Assembly: GCA_018398585.1 (NCBI GenBank)
Contig: JAGTTD010000007.1
Coordinates: 11,400,320 to 11,464,319 of the forward strand
Length of the DNA stretch: 64,000 nucleotides
Source of the DNA: Simmondsia chinensis
Taxonomy: Eukaryota; Streptophyta; Magnoliopsida; Caryophyllales; Simmondsiaceae
Direction of reading: 5' to 3'
The translations under genes and the position numbers were made by a program. Below are positions 20,939 to 31,488 of this stretch, one piece after another; positions within the stretch are counted from its first letter, which is position 1; the number at the start of each line of letters is the position of its first letter. The notes under the pieces are model-generated. The model did not search any database. It was not told the DNA's origin and worked only from the letters and a program-made list of their open reading frames with translations.

Positions 20939-23900
20939 AAATACCCCCAAACTTAAATCTTGCTCATCCTCGAGCAAGGCTAAACATTAAGGCGCAAGAT
21001 TTCATACTTTTTAAGAATTTTACCACAAGTCAAAGCATGTATACTCCAAATTAAAGAAGAATAACTGAGGCTCAAAGTTCAGGGTTCTAAAGGCAAAACC
21101 ATCTTTTACAAGGAAAATCTGTCAATTACCTAGGTAATAGAATTCAAAAGTTAGCTAAGCAAATTAAGTTTATCCATTCTTTCTAATCTTAAGATATTCA
21201 AACTGAATAGAGGATAAAAATTATGCCACTCATAATAAGACTTATCAAGTATGCCCAAAACTAATTATTTTTTCACCATCCTCTTTTTTTTTTTGGAGGA
21301 ATTTATTTACTCAAGTAAATATAAGTATATCTGCAGCAAAAATCAAGCTCCAACTCCTGGATGATGACCCATAAGTAAGAGAAGCCACCACTGAGATGCC
21401 TATATTATGACTTCCCGAGTATATCTTCAGTGAGAATCAAGCTCCGTGTTATGCTCGGGCTTGAACCTCGAGCGTAAACTAATATAAATTGGATAGAATT
21501 GAGCGTTTGAGATGAGAAAGAATGTGAAATTAAGATGAGAAGATAGAATTTGAGAGTGAGATGAGAGAAAGAAGGGAAATTAGATGAGAAATAGAGAGAA
21601 TGAGATGAGAGAGAGAAGTTCAATCTCAAATTGAGACTTGTATTTGATAATTCTTGAATGCCTTCAGATTTACACCTGATTTCTTATTTATACACAAACT
21701 ATTACATTGAACCTAAACATAAGCTCCTAACCAACTAAGAAACATCTAGAACATTTAGAAAATATCTTCTAACTAACTAAAATAACCACCTAAGCTAAAT
21801 GCACCAGCTGCTGCAGGTTAACAAAGCAAAACACAAATGCAGATTATTACAAGCAGAAGACAACAACAGCTTATTACACTTAAACTAAAACTAACTACTC
21901 GACACTAACATCATTAACAACATCATGGCAGTAGCTAACAACAAATAGCAGCAGAACATCAGCATCAGCAGCACACCAGTAGCCCATATAAGCATAGAAT
22001 TAGCACATAACAGAACACTTCAAAGGCTCACAACAACTCAACCACACATCTCGAATCCTTGGATTCTCGAATCATAACACTCCGACTCCTGGACAATGAA
22101 CCATAAGTAAGAGAAGCCACCACTAAGACGCCCTCTTAACGAGTAGCACATATCTTATTTATGTGGGATAGCGGTGCTAGAGAAGTTTTTTTTTGTTTTT
22201 TTTTTTTCGGTGCTTGGTTCCTTGTTAGCTTTCTAAGTGCCCCTTATGGTGAGCTTTCAATGCGGCAACTCCCAATGCAGTTGGCCCAGGGTACCAGGTG
22301 TTGAAACATCCCTACGGATCTACTTGCTCGAGGTACCAAGGAATGAAACCATTATATCATAGCACATATCCAAATAATAGATGTTTTTAACAGGATAGCG
22401 GTGCTTATTAATTCTCTCCCTTTATTATTTTTCTTTTATTTAGACTTTGGCATAACTTTTCAAAATCGACTATGTAAATGATACTCTTTATGAAATCTAT
22501 TCAAATTTGAGCATCTTTTAATCAGAAAGAAAAGTAAACAGCCATGCTAATTAGTGAAGTTAAATGCCATGGTTTTATCAAGAAAGTGCCTTAGATTGGA
22601 TCATGTTTTGCAATTGGAACACAAAAATAATTGATTATTAGGTTATTCAAATCTAATTAAAGTAAACGAGCTAAAAAGAGTAAAAAAAATTGCCTAAAAA
22701 GCATGATGATAAGTTCTTTCTTACTTTCTTTTTTATATGTGAAATTTTTAAAAGGCTAATGACTAAAACTATAAAAAATAGACAATCTTTTTGTTTGCCG
22801 ACACTATTTATATCCCCATACAAAGGCTCCAAATTCTGGGAGGCACTAAAGCCAACTCTAAAGTACAAAATAGGAAAACTTTTTGAAAAATTTTGTTTCA
22901 AAACTTTAAAAATTGCTTTTCTAATTCCCAAACTTTGAGTTAACATTGTTTTGAATGTTAAAAGAATTACAAAGGCCACATGGGCCAAAGATACTTCCCA
23001 AGTTTGAGGATTGCTTGTTGATGGTGTATGTTAACATCTTGCAACCTCTAAACTTATTGTAAAATACTTGTTTAAACAAAAATATATATAAACAAGTGAA
23101 AATAAAAATAGTGAAAGGAAAATAAAATAAAAGAGTTAAGGAAAAGAACACTTGGGTTGCATCCAAAGGAGTGCTTAATTTATAGTCGTTAGCTTGACTC
23201 TTTGAGTGGATCATTCGACGTTATTGAGATTAATGGTGGTCTTTCGCTGGTCGAGCTTTCCATCAACATAACGCTTCAACCTTTGGCCACTAACCTTGAA
23301 TATGCCCTTCTTCTTATTGTGAATCTTGATCGTGTCTTACGAGAAAAGACAAAAATACAACACAAAACTCTTAAAATAAAAATTCTAAAATCTATCTAGA
23401 TGAATGAAATAAATGGGGAAAAAAAAATGACTTCTTCAAATTTAAACAAGATTTACAAGTTTGAACAAAAATGAACTTAAATCAATAAGAAAGACAAACA
23501 CAATAAGAAAACAAAAAAAAAAGTAAAATAATCCTTGGCTAAAAATCTTATTTTCAATAAAAAATTTTTTGCTTTTTACTTTTTTTTTTTTTAAATTTGG
23601 GAAAAAAATGTTTTTTTTTTCCTTAAAAAAGACAAGAAAAGAATATGATGCTTAAGTTACAAAGTAGTGTAAAAATAAAAATTTGTGATATAAAATTGCC
23701 TAAACAAATAAATATGTATATATATATTTACATATGTATACACATATCCTAATTATTTAAAAATATATGATGAATAAATGAAATAAATGAATTTGTTAGT
23801 AACACTAATGTTTTTGGAAAACTTAAAAATGACAAACTTGAGCTTTCAGAATCTTTACAAAGTAGACATATAAATAAAAAAAATATAAAAATAAAGAGAA

Positions 23901-24860
23901 AACACAAAAAATAAAACAAATAAGAAACCTCAAAACTAACAAAACAAAATTTTTGGGAGCTATGCTACACGAATTTGTTTTCAAAAAACATTTTAAAAAT
24001 TAAACAAAATAAATGAACTAAATCAAATAGAAGATCCTTTTACAAAATTTTTTTTTTTTGAAATACGAAAAAAATAAATGAAAAAAAAAATAAATGAATA
24101 AACAATTTGGGGAAAGATACAATTAATAAGAAAACTTTTAAAATTGCAACAATCTTTGTAAACCAAGTTTTTAAAGAGGTAGTCATAATAGTATTTTGAA
24201 AAACAGTAAAAATAGCAAACTTAACTTTGAGAAACTTATATAGGTGAATAAAAAAATTAAAATAAAGTTAAAAATTAATCAAAAAACCTAAAAATACAAT
24301 AATCTAAAATCAAAGTTCATTTTAAAGGGGAAAAAAAAAGGGTAGTATCTCTTAATGTTTTCGAAAACTTTTAAAACATCAAATTTAACTTTTGAAATTC
24401 TAACAAAATGAACTTATAATTAAAAGAAAGGAGGAAATAAAGATAAAATGTAAGAAAAACAACAAAATAACACAAAATTTTACAAAAACATAATTTTTAG
24501 GATGGGGTATGATTTTATACGATTTTTTTTTTTGTTTTTTTTTTTTAAGAATTTTTTTACAAATCAAATAAATGAATGAATGAAGATTAATTTCTCAAAA
24601 ATTAAATAAAATTTACAATCTCTAAAAAATTTCAAATTATTATAAAAACTAAAAAATTTGTTTTTTTTAGGGGGTATATATCTACGAAATTTTTTTTTTA
24701 ACAGAATTATCTTTACCAATAAAATAAATGAATGAGGTGAGATTTATATTTCAAATTTAACAAAATTTACAAATTATTTATAATTTCAAATTAGCACCAA
24801 AGCTAGTTGGTATAGATATCCCTCTAATAGAGATAATCCCCGGCAATGGCGCCAAAAACT
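20939..24860 (-). mobile_element. Array internal region 3, carrying a solo LTR
   Basis: Polypurine tract complement at 20942-20955, hairpin at 20959-20978, primer-site complement with one change at 24837-24854. It carries a partial duplication of a roughly 94-bp segment (first copy about 21325-21405, second interrupted by the solo LTR at 21447-22079). This duplication is shared with units 4 to 6 but absent from units 1 and 2. The remainder matches unit 2 by eye. Confidence 0.85.
21447..22079 (-). mobile_element. 633-bp solo LTR with CTCCG target duplication
   Basis: Begins TGTTATGCTCG, ends CATAACA, and is flanked by perfect CTCCG duplications (21442-21446 and 22080-22084). The termini form an inverted repeat TGTTATG/CATAACA. 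A minus-strand TATAAATAAG box near 21690 gives the orientation. AG-rich tracts resemble those of the LTR at 1234-1673, so it may come from the same gypsy group. No internal region remains. Confidence 0.9.
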
Positions 24861-25114
24861 TGATGCTTACTTTGCGTATGCGTTAGCAAGTGCACTAGTC
24901 GTATCAAGTAATATAGAAATGAGTAGAGTATCGTTCCCATGAGAATTTTGATTTAGTGAGTACCAAAATTATTAACTTTGATGCTATTTGAAAAGCAGAA
25001 AAATTTAGGGTTTTGATAAAAATAAAGTAAAATAAAATAAAAAGAAATAAAAGTTAAAACGAGACTTTCTAATATATATATATTTTAATTTTTATGATTT
25101 AATAATATTAAATG

Positions 25115-26150
25115 AAGAACGTCATTACCTCGATCCATGGAGGTAATTCAGACTCATTATCACCAGTACATGCAAGAGATCCAGGTCAGGGGCCTTGGGG
25201 AGCGATAGTTAAAAGCATGAATATGATTCAGAACCCACAAATGGTGAAGTCAGCAATGCGAATCAAGCTAGGAGGCGGGTCTAGAGTTAAGTTTTGGAAG
25301 GACTTATGGGTAGGAGACATGCCATTGGAGCTCAAGTTCCCGGATTTGTACATAGTATCCCTTCAAAGGGATCATCTCATCTCACAAATGGGAATTTGGG
25401 ATGGGGGTCTGTGGAGATGGGTTCTTAATTGGAGGAGGAACTTCTTCACAAGAGAGGACACAAATGTGGGGGATCTAAACACCTTGTTGATGGGGGTGTC
25501 CCTAAACAAGGATGAAAGGGACCGGCTATGGTGGGAGAGAGAATCAGATGGCAGCTTCAAAGTAAACTCATTTGTTCAAATGGTAATGTGTCAACCCTTA
25601 AGCTCAAGTCTAGTTGATCATCTTGTGTGTGGAGCTTGGAAAGGCCTAGCCCCACCAAAGGTGGAAATTCTTGTCTGGATGGTGTTGCTAGGAAAGATGA
25701 ATACAAGGAAAAGGCTTTGGAACATAGGAGTTCTTCGAGACCAAGGCAAATGTTGCCCTCTTTGTGGTAAGGAAGAAGAGTCAATAGGCCATCTTTTCTT
25801 ACATGTGACGAAGTACGGAAGGTGTGGTGTGCTACTCTAAAGTGGTGGGGTTTCATAACTGTTTGTCCAAGCAACATAAAAGATCATTTTTACCAGTGGT
25901 CTTCATACGAAGTAGGTCGCAAATTTCAAAAGAAGATATGGCTATCCTTGTTGTTTGTAATCATTTGGGAGATTTGGTGTGCAAGGAACAAGATTGTGTT
26001 CCAAAACGCTCAGTGGAATCCCAAGGATGTCATCTGGTCAATCAAAATCAGAGGGGGTTTTTGGATCAAAGGCTAGAATCAGAATTTTTCGTTCTCACCA
26101 GCAGAAGTGGCTTGCAATGTTGCTTGTCTCAAAGACTGGAACCCTTGAAA
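25115..26150 (+). pseudogene. LINE ORF2 C-terminal fragment with zf-RVT domain
   Basis: The frame to 25840 encodes the region after the RT: VKFWKDLWVGD, MGIWDGGLWRW, then the zf-RVT core VDHLVCGAWKGLAPPKVE and CPLCGKEEESIGHLFLHV. A frameshift near 25805-25820 moves the rest (LKWWGFI ... WEIWCARNKIVFQ ... VACNVACLKDWNP) to another frame, ending near 26150. The order and residues match codons of the LINE at 38271-41930 closely, so both belong to the same LINE clade. No endonuclease or polymerase palm is present, so it is inactive. Confidence 0.88.
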
Positions 26151-26261
26151 TGCCTGTCGTGTAGTTAAGCTTTTGTTGTTTACGATTTCTGTATTCTTGG
26201 AGCCTTTTCTGGCTGTCGTTTTGTATTGAGCCTTGGCTCTATAATTATGAAAAAAAAAAAA
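25115..26261 (+). mobile_element. 5'-truncated L1-type LINE in LTR 4
   Basis: A 3' LINE fragment ending in an A run (26250-26261), flanked by a 7-bp target duplication with one mismatch (TTAAATG 25108-25114; TCAAATG 26262-26268). Only the C-terminal third of ORF2 and the 3' UTR were copied, the usual outcome of incomplete target-primed reverse transcription. Confidence 0.88.
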
Positions 26262-26727
26262 TCAAATGCATCAGATTTCACCTAATTGCATCAATACGCC
26301 TTTTCTATTCTCGTTATTTAAGTTGTTATCACATGTTCATGGTTGAAAATCCTATTTTACTAAATATTCTCTCTCGAGCAACATTTAGCACGCTCTTTTA
26401 CATATTAACCCATCACTCTCGTGCATGAATTTAAATAAGGAAAGAGTTTTTTAAAGCTCAATGATTTTCTTTTAAAAACCATACAATTCGCGTTAATCTC
26501 TCTCGAGCGTTCGCCCAATTTGTGGTGCTTATCACCCTAGCAATCATCATAAATCTCCTCTCGGACTCATTATGAATCATTATAGGCCTTAAATGGTGAT
26601 CAAGCATTTAAAACTCATGAAGAACAAAGATAAACACTTCAACAACGCAATAACAAAATATTGAATGCGTTAAATTAGAAATAAGCGTATATTACAACTT
26701 AGGCCACATTGTAGCCTTCGAATAACA

Positions 26728-26793
26728 AAATTAGTTCATAATAAACTTAATATAAAGCATAAATTAGTTCATAATAAACTTAATATAAAGCAT
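26728..26793. repeat. 33-bp tandem duplication at the left junction of a LINE
   Basis: Two identical adjacent 33-base copies (26728-26760, 26761-26793) of LTR sequence containing TTAGTTCATAATAAACTTAA lie directly before the LINE. No copy is found after its A tail at 30147, so it is not a normal target duplication. Confidence 0.9.
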
Positions 26794-26795
26794 AA

Positions 26796-29150
26796 GGCCA
26801 TGGGGAGTGGGTCGACATTGGTACTCAAGGCAAACGCCCTGAGGATGGTGTCAGCATACATCCACTCCATGTTGAGAATGCTACCAACAGAACTGATGAT
26901 GCAGGCAGGAACGTTGATAATGATGCAGCAGAGGAAGGAGATGAGGAGAGGGTAACTCGAACGTACGCCGATGTGGTGAAAGGAATGCAACCACAAATGA
27001 CTGATACAAAGGGTAAGAATGTGGCGGCGGAAGAGGAGGGAGGTCAGTCGACAGCACACCCAAGCATGGCACAGAACAGAACAGAGGTGGGAAGTGGACA
27101 GGAAGGAGAAAGCAGTGAAGGGAAGCCCCGAAAGCTATTCGTTGACTTTCTTCCTTGGAGCATGGATCACATATGGTTACGGCAATTATTTAGAAGCTTT
27201 GAGGAAGTTACAAACACCTTTGTGTTCCGAAGAAGAAGAGCGAACAACAACCTTTGATTCGGGTTCGTTGGATTCATGGAGAAACAGGCTGCTGCCAGAG
27301 CCATCAAGGAGATGAATGGTACATGGATCAGAGACAAGAGGATCCTTGTGAAGTTTGCAAGATTTGATAGGAACGAAAGGGGCACAGCTTCAAATACAGA
27401 CACATTGCAGCAGAATGATCGTGTAAGGTTCAATAACTCTTACCGGAAGCAAGAGTACGCACAGACTAACAGCAGGAGAGGAATATCAGATGGAAACGGA
27501 CCCCGAAACCTACCCGAAATTAAGATGGTGCAAGGAAGTGTGGCTGTGGACAGTAGGTAGTGGTTTGACCGAAGCCTAACATGCAGAACCTTGATGAAAA
27601 TGTCGAGACAGGAAGCCTTGGAACATCTTATGCAAAAAGGAACCCAAGAAGTGGAGGTTAGAGAGCTGGGTAAATATAGGATGCTATGGACATTTCAAAC
27701 AGTGCAAGCACGGGACAAAATGATGGATGAATGGAAGGAATGGCCTCAGTCATGGTGCACAGAAGCCAAGCCGTGGTCGGATATAGAATCGCTAAGGTTG
27801 CTCTCTACGTGGATATCAATCTCCGGTCTCCCTATCCAAGCCTGGAAGGAAGACAATATCAAAGCTGTTGTGGAGTGTTGGGGGAAGGTAGCTCACATTT
27901 ATAATGGCTCGGGACATGGGATGATACTCGATCATGCATGGGCATTAATTGATACCGACTGCTGTCAATTGATTGAGGATAGGGTACTCCTCTCCATACA
28001 ACAAAAGCAATTCACTTTGATCATTAAAGAAAGTGAGCCAGAATGGAGGGAGCAGGATGTTCGTAAAAAGCCACTACAAACAAGCCCCGCCGCCCATGAG
28101 CCTAATATCAAAGAGGAAGTTAACGGGACCACGCAAAGCGACCATGGATCAAGCAAAGAAAATGGGAGAATGGAAGAAGGTAGCTGTTCGTTCATCCCGG
28201 AAACGCCAAGCTCCCCGTTGGCAGTGGTTACGGTGGTCGACAACCTAAACAAGAAAAAGTACAGGGATTTTTTGAATTCAAAATCCCCGGTGCTAAGCCC
28301 AGGTCAAACGTCAGCTGACAGGGTCGAACCTACTCTTGCACAAGGGCTGTACGATTGGACAGAGCTGGGCACCCATAATCCGGAGCAGAGGCGTGGCGGC
28401 GAGGAGGATGAAAATTCAGGGGAGGAAAGGGGTAGGGATGCGGGTTCCGAGGGGGATGATGTGAATCAGGAGGTGGATTACTTAAACCATGGAGGCATTA
28501 ATTGTTTCATATAGTTATGCATTAATGAGGGGCACGCCCCTTCTGACTGCAATACAAAGCACTGTGAAGAGAAGGAAGGGACACAAAAGCAATGGGCCAG
28601 AGGAATTAAGGTGGACCGGCCCAACACACCAGCCCACTCAAAAAAGAATGTTGTGTTACATGGGCCCAAGTCAATGGGCTTACCTCTCCAACACCAAGAA
28701 AACACCCAGCAAAACTATGATACCCAAACACCCATCCCCACACCCGCGACCCAATTTAGACCAGCCCACCATACCCCAAACCCTAACAATAGCCCTGAGA
28801 ATCCGACTCCCAGTGCTCATCTCTCCAATACCCACAAATCCCGACTCTCCCTCAACCACTCCCGATCTCCACCGTCCCAGCCACTTTCCCCACCACCACC
28901 ACACTCAAAACACCACGCAAATGCCGGCGTACTCATGACCTCCGCCACACAACCACAAATCCACAACCGGACAACCTGTCCAGAGCAGCAAAGGCGTGGA
29001 ATCTCAGGAAAAGACTCGGACTCGATTTCCATGGCCCAGAAAGCGAAATCCATGAATTCATGGCAGCCATCTGCAAAGGAGGTCGGGAGCAACTGAAAAG
29101 GAAGAGAAGTAGGCGCGGGAGGAAGAAAGCCAATCACTCAACCTGAAAAG
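26796..29150 (+). pseudogene. LINE ORF1: RRM plus DUF4283-like nucleic-acid-binding protein
   Basis: One long frame runs from the left junction to 29096, broken by three stops (TGA at 27255-27257, TAG at 27558-27560, TAG at 28512-28514). It encodes an RRM (RNP2 LFVDFL near 27141; RNP1 FGFVGF near 27258, directly after the first stop), then a DUF4283-like segment (YRMLWTFQTV ... WISISGLPIQAW, about 27675-27845). A Pro-rich region (28600-28930) follows. In another frame a conserved C-terminal motif AWNLRKRLGLDFHG and a Lys/Arg-rich tail (about 28990-29140) match the end of ORF1 at 42100-41940. Such ORF1 proteins bind LINE RNA. No in-frame ATG is seen at the left end. Confidence 0.8.
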
Positions 29151-29163
29151 GGAAGAGGCTTCA

Positions 29164-29880
29164 GTGGCAGGATTCCATGAAGTACTGAGTTCAGTCCAAC
29201 CTGTCAAAGAATCAAGTGACATTGCATGTTGGCTCCATGACCCATCTTCACTATACTCCACTAGCTCGCTCACAAAGGCTGTATGGTCCCGAATACTGTC
29301 AGGTACGACTATTGACCACTTAGTCTCAGGGGTATGGAAGGGCTTGGCCCCACCAAAAGCAGAGTTACTTGTGTGGATGGTCCTACTAGGGAAGATGAAT
29401 ACTAGGGAGTGGCTATGGAAATTGGGGATTGTTGAGGAGGAAGACAAATGGTGTTTACTCTGTAAGGTGGAGGTAGAAAGTGTAGATCACCTGTTTTTGG
29501 GGTGTTATTACTGCTGGTATATCTGGGGAAAATGCTTGGAGCGGTGGGGTTTGAAGTGGGTGGTGCCTGAGTCGGTTAAGGACCTATATGAGCAATGGCT
29601 TATGTGCTACGTTGGGGGTAAATTCCAAAAAAAGGTCTGGATTACCCTGTTTTTTGTTGTTGTATGGGTTATGTGGAACACGAGGAACAAAGTTGTATTT
29701 GAAAATGGGCGCTGTATTGAGAGCGAGATCTTTTGGAGCATTAAGTTACGACTCGGATTCTGGGTTAAAGCTTGGTGTCCGGTATTTCCATACTCCCCCG
29801 ATAATATTGCTAGGAACATTGACTGCATCCGATCATGGTCTGGACCTGCACTGTTCGGTGAGGATTCGCACAGCCACTGA
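29164..29880 (+). pseudogene. LINE ORF2 C-terminal part with zf-RVT domain
   Basis: An open 238-codon frame with no internal stop: IDHLVSGVWKGLAPPKAELLVWMVLLGKMNTREWLW, then CLLCKVEVESVDHLFLGC (the zf-RVT Cys/His cluster), VWVMWNTRNKVVFENG and a C-terminal FPYSPDNIARN motif. It corresponds to the end of ORF2 in the LINE at 38271-41930. The catalytic endonuclease and RT are absent. The role of the zf-RVT domain in LINEs is presumed nucleic-acid binding. Confidence 0.85.
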
Positions 29881-30837
29881 TGGTCCCACTTAAGTTCGAT
29901 AATAATTCTAGGCATGTGATGTTGCTGTTAGGTAATTTCATTGATGGTTTGGTTGTGTTCTAGGAACTAAGTTTTTCGGACTCCACTATTGTATTTTGGC
30001 TTGCTGGGACATTCTAGTTTGGGTCTCAACTTTTTGTTTTTGTTTTTATTTTTTGATGTAACACTGGACCTTTGTGCCAGTTCAGGCCTTGTAATAGCAA
30101 GTGCGCCTGTTTTATAACACGCTTCGGCATTACTTACCAAAAAAAACAAAATTCATGAACTTACTGAAGAAAAAGGATAGAAAGAACTAAAAATACAAAA
30201 TTACAAACCGAACTTCTTTCCTTTCTCTTCTTTTCCTACACCCAATTTCTACCTACTATCTTTTATTTCTTTTTGTGATTTTTTTTTGGTGAAGGATGAT
30301 CTTCAACACTACACAACACCCCTTTATATAGTGTTTAAACTAGGATAAAAAAAATTGGAAAATATCATAAAAAATGCTTCTTATTTGCTGGGAACTACAG
30401 CTGCTGCTACTATTGCTCATTTCTTCATAATTTTATGTGATTTTTATGCTCAAGCACTGCCCACAACCTGTAAAACTGAGCGTGTATAAATTAAATTGTG
30501 TTTATACAATGAACTTAGGCAAAAGGCATTGTGTTTTTGCAGCCCAAATGCAAGTTGTAGCTGAAAAGTTGATATTTTATGTAAAAATCTGCATTTTGGC
30601 CTGAGAATGAAGTATTTTTGTTAATTTTTTGTATTTATTTGATGTATCTTGCTTTTAATTGTTAATGTTAATGATAAAACCTAGCAAGATTTAACATAAA
30701 ATGAGTGTTTCTACAAGAAAATAGCAAAACAGTTCAAAATGAGCAAAACCGGGCAAAATTGATAGAAGTTTGATGAAAAAATGGCTAAAATTATATTAAA
30801 ATGATATAAATAATTATATATTAAATTAGACTTATCA

Positions 30838-31453
30838 AAATACCCCCAAACTTAAATCTTGCTTGTCCTCGTGCAAGGCTAAACAATAAGGCGCATGATC
30901 TCATGCTTTTTAAGAATTTTACCACAAATCAAAGCAGGTACACTCCAAATTAGAGAAGAATAACTGAGGCTCAAAGTTCAGGGCTCTAAAGGCAAAACTA
31001 TCTTTCCCAAGGAAAAATCTGTCAATTACCTAGGTGGTCGAATTCAAAAGTTAGCTAAACAAATTAAGTTTATCCGTTCATTCTAATCTTAAGATATTCA
31101 AACTGAATAGATGACAAAAATTATACCATTCATAACAAGACTTATCAAATATGCCCAAAACTAATTATTTTTGCACCATCCTCAATTTTTTTTTTTTTTG
31201 GGAGGAAATTATTTACTCAAGTCAATATAAGCATATCAACAGCGAGAACCAAGCTCCGACTCCTGGACGATGACCCATAAGTAAGAGAAGCCACCACTGA
31301 TATGCCTATATTATGACTTCCCGAGTATATCTTCAGTCAAAATCAAGCCACGACTCCTGGGCTATGACCTATAAGTAAGAGAAGCCACCACCGAGACTCC
31401 CTCTTAACAGGTAGCTCATATTTTATTTATATGGGATAGTGGTGCTAGAGAAG

Positions 31454-31488
<35 letters not shown>

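Larger units (their letters stand above)
26794..30146 (+). mobile_element. L1-type LINE with internal deletion of endonuclease and RT
   Basis: ORF1 (26796 to about 29150) is followed at once by the last 239 codons of ORF2 (29164-29880), a 3' UTR and a short A tail (30139-30146). The endonuclease and RT core, about 2.5-3 kb in the related LINE at 38061-43736, are missing. The junction lies near 29150. Because ORF1 is retained at almost full length, this is an internally deleted copy rather than a 5'-truncated one. It must have been mobilised by another LINE, or been deleted after insertion. Confidence 0.85.
24861..30837 (-). repeat. Array LTR 4, interrupted by two LINE insertions
   Basis: TGATGC at 24861 and CTTATCA ending at 30837 are the two ends of one LTR. 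LINE fragments at 25115-26261 and 26794-30146 account for nearly all the extra length; the remaining LTR sequence is collinear with LTR 2. Confidence 0.88.

Noticed and set aside
27965..29447. Minus-strand frames across the LINE at 26794-30146
   Set aside because: Shadows of ORF1 and ORF2, which have recognisable domains on the plus strand.
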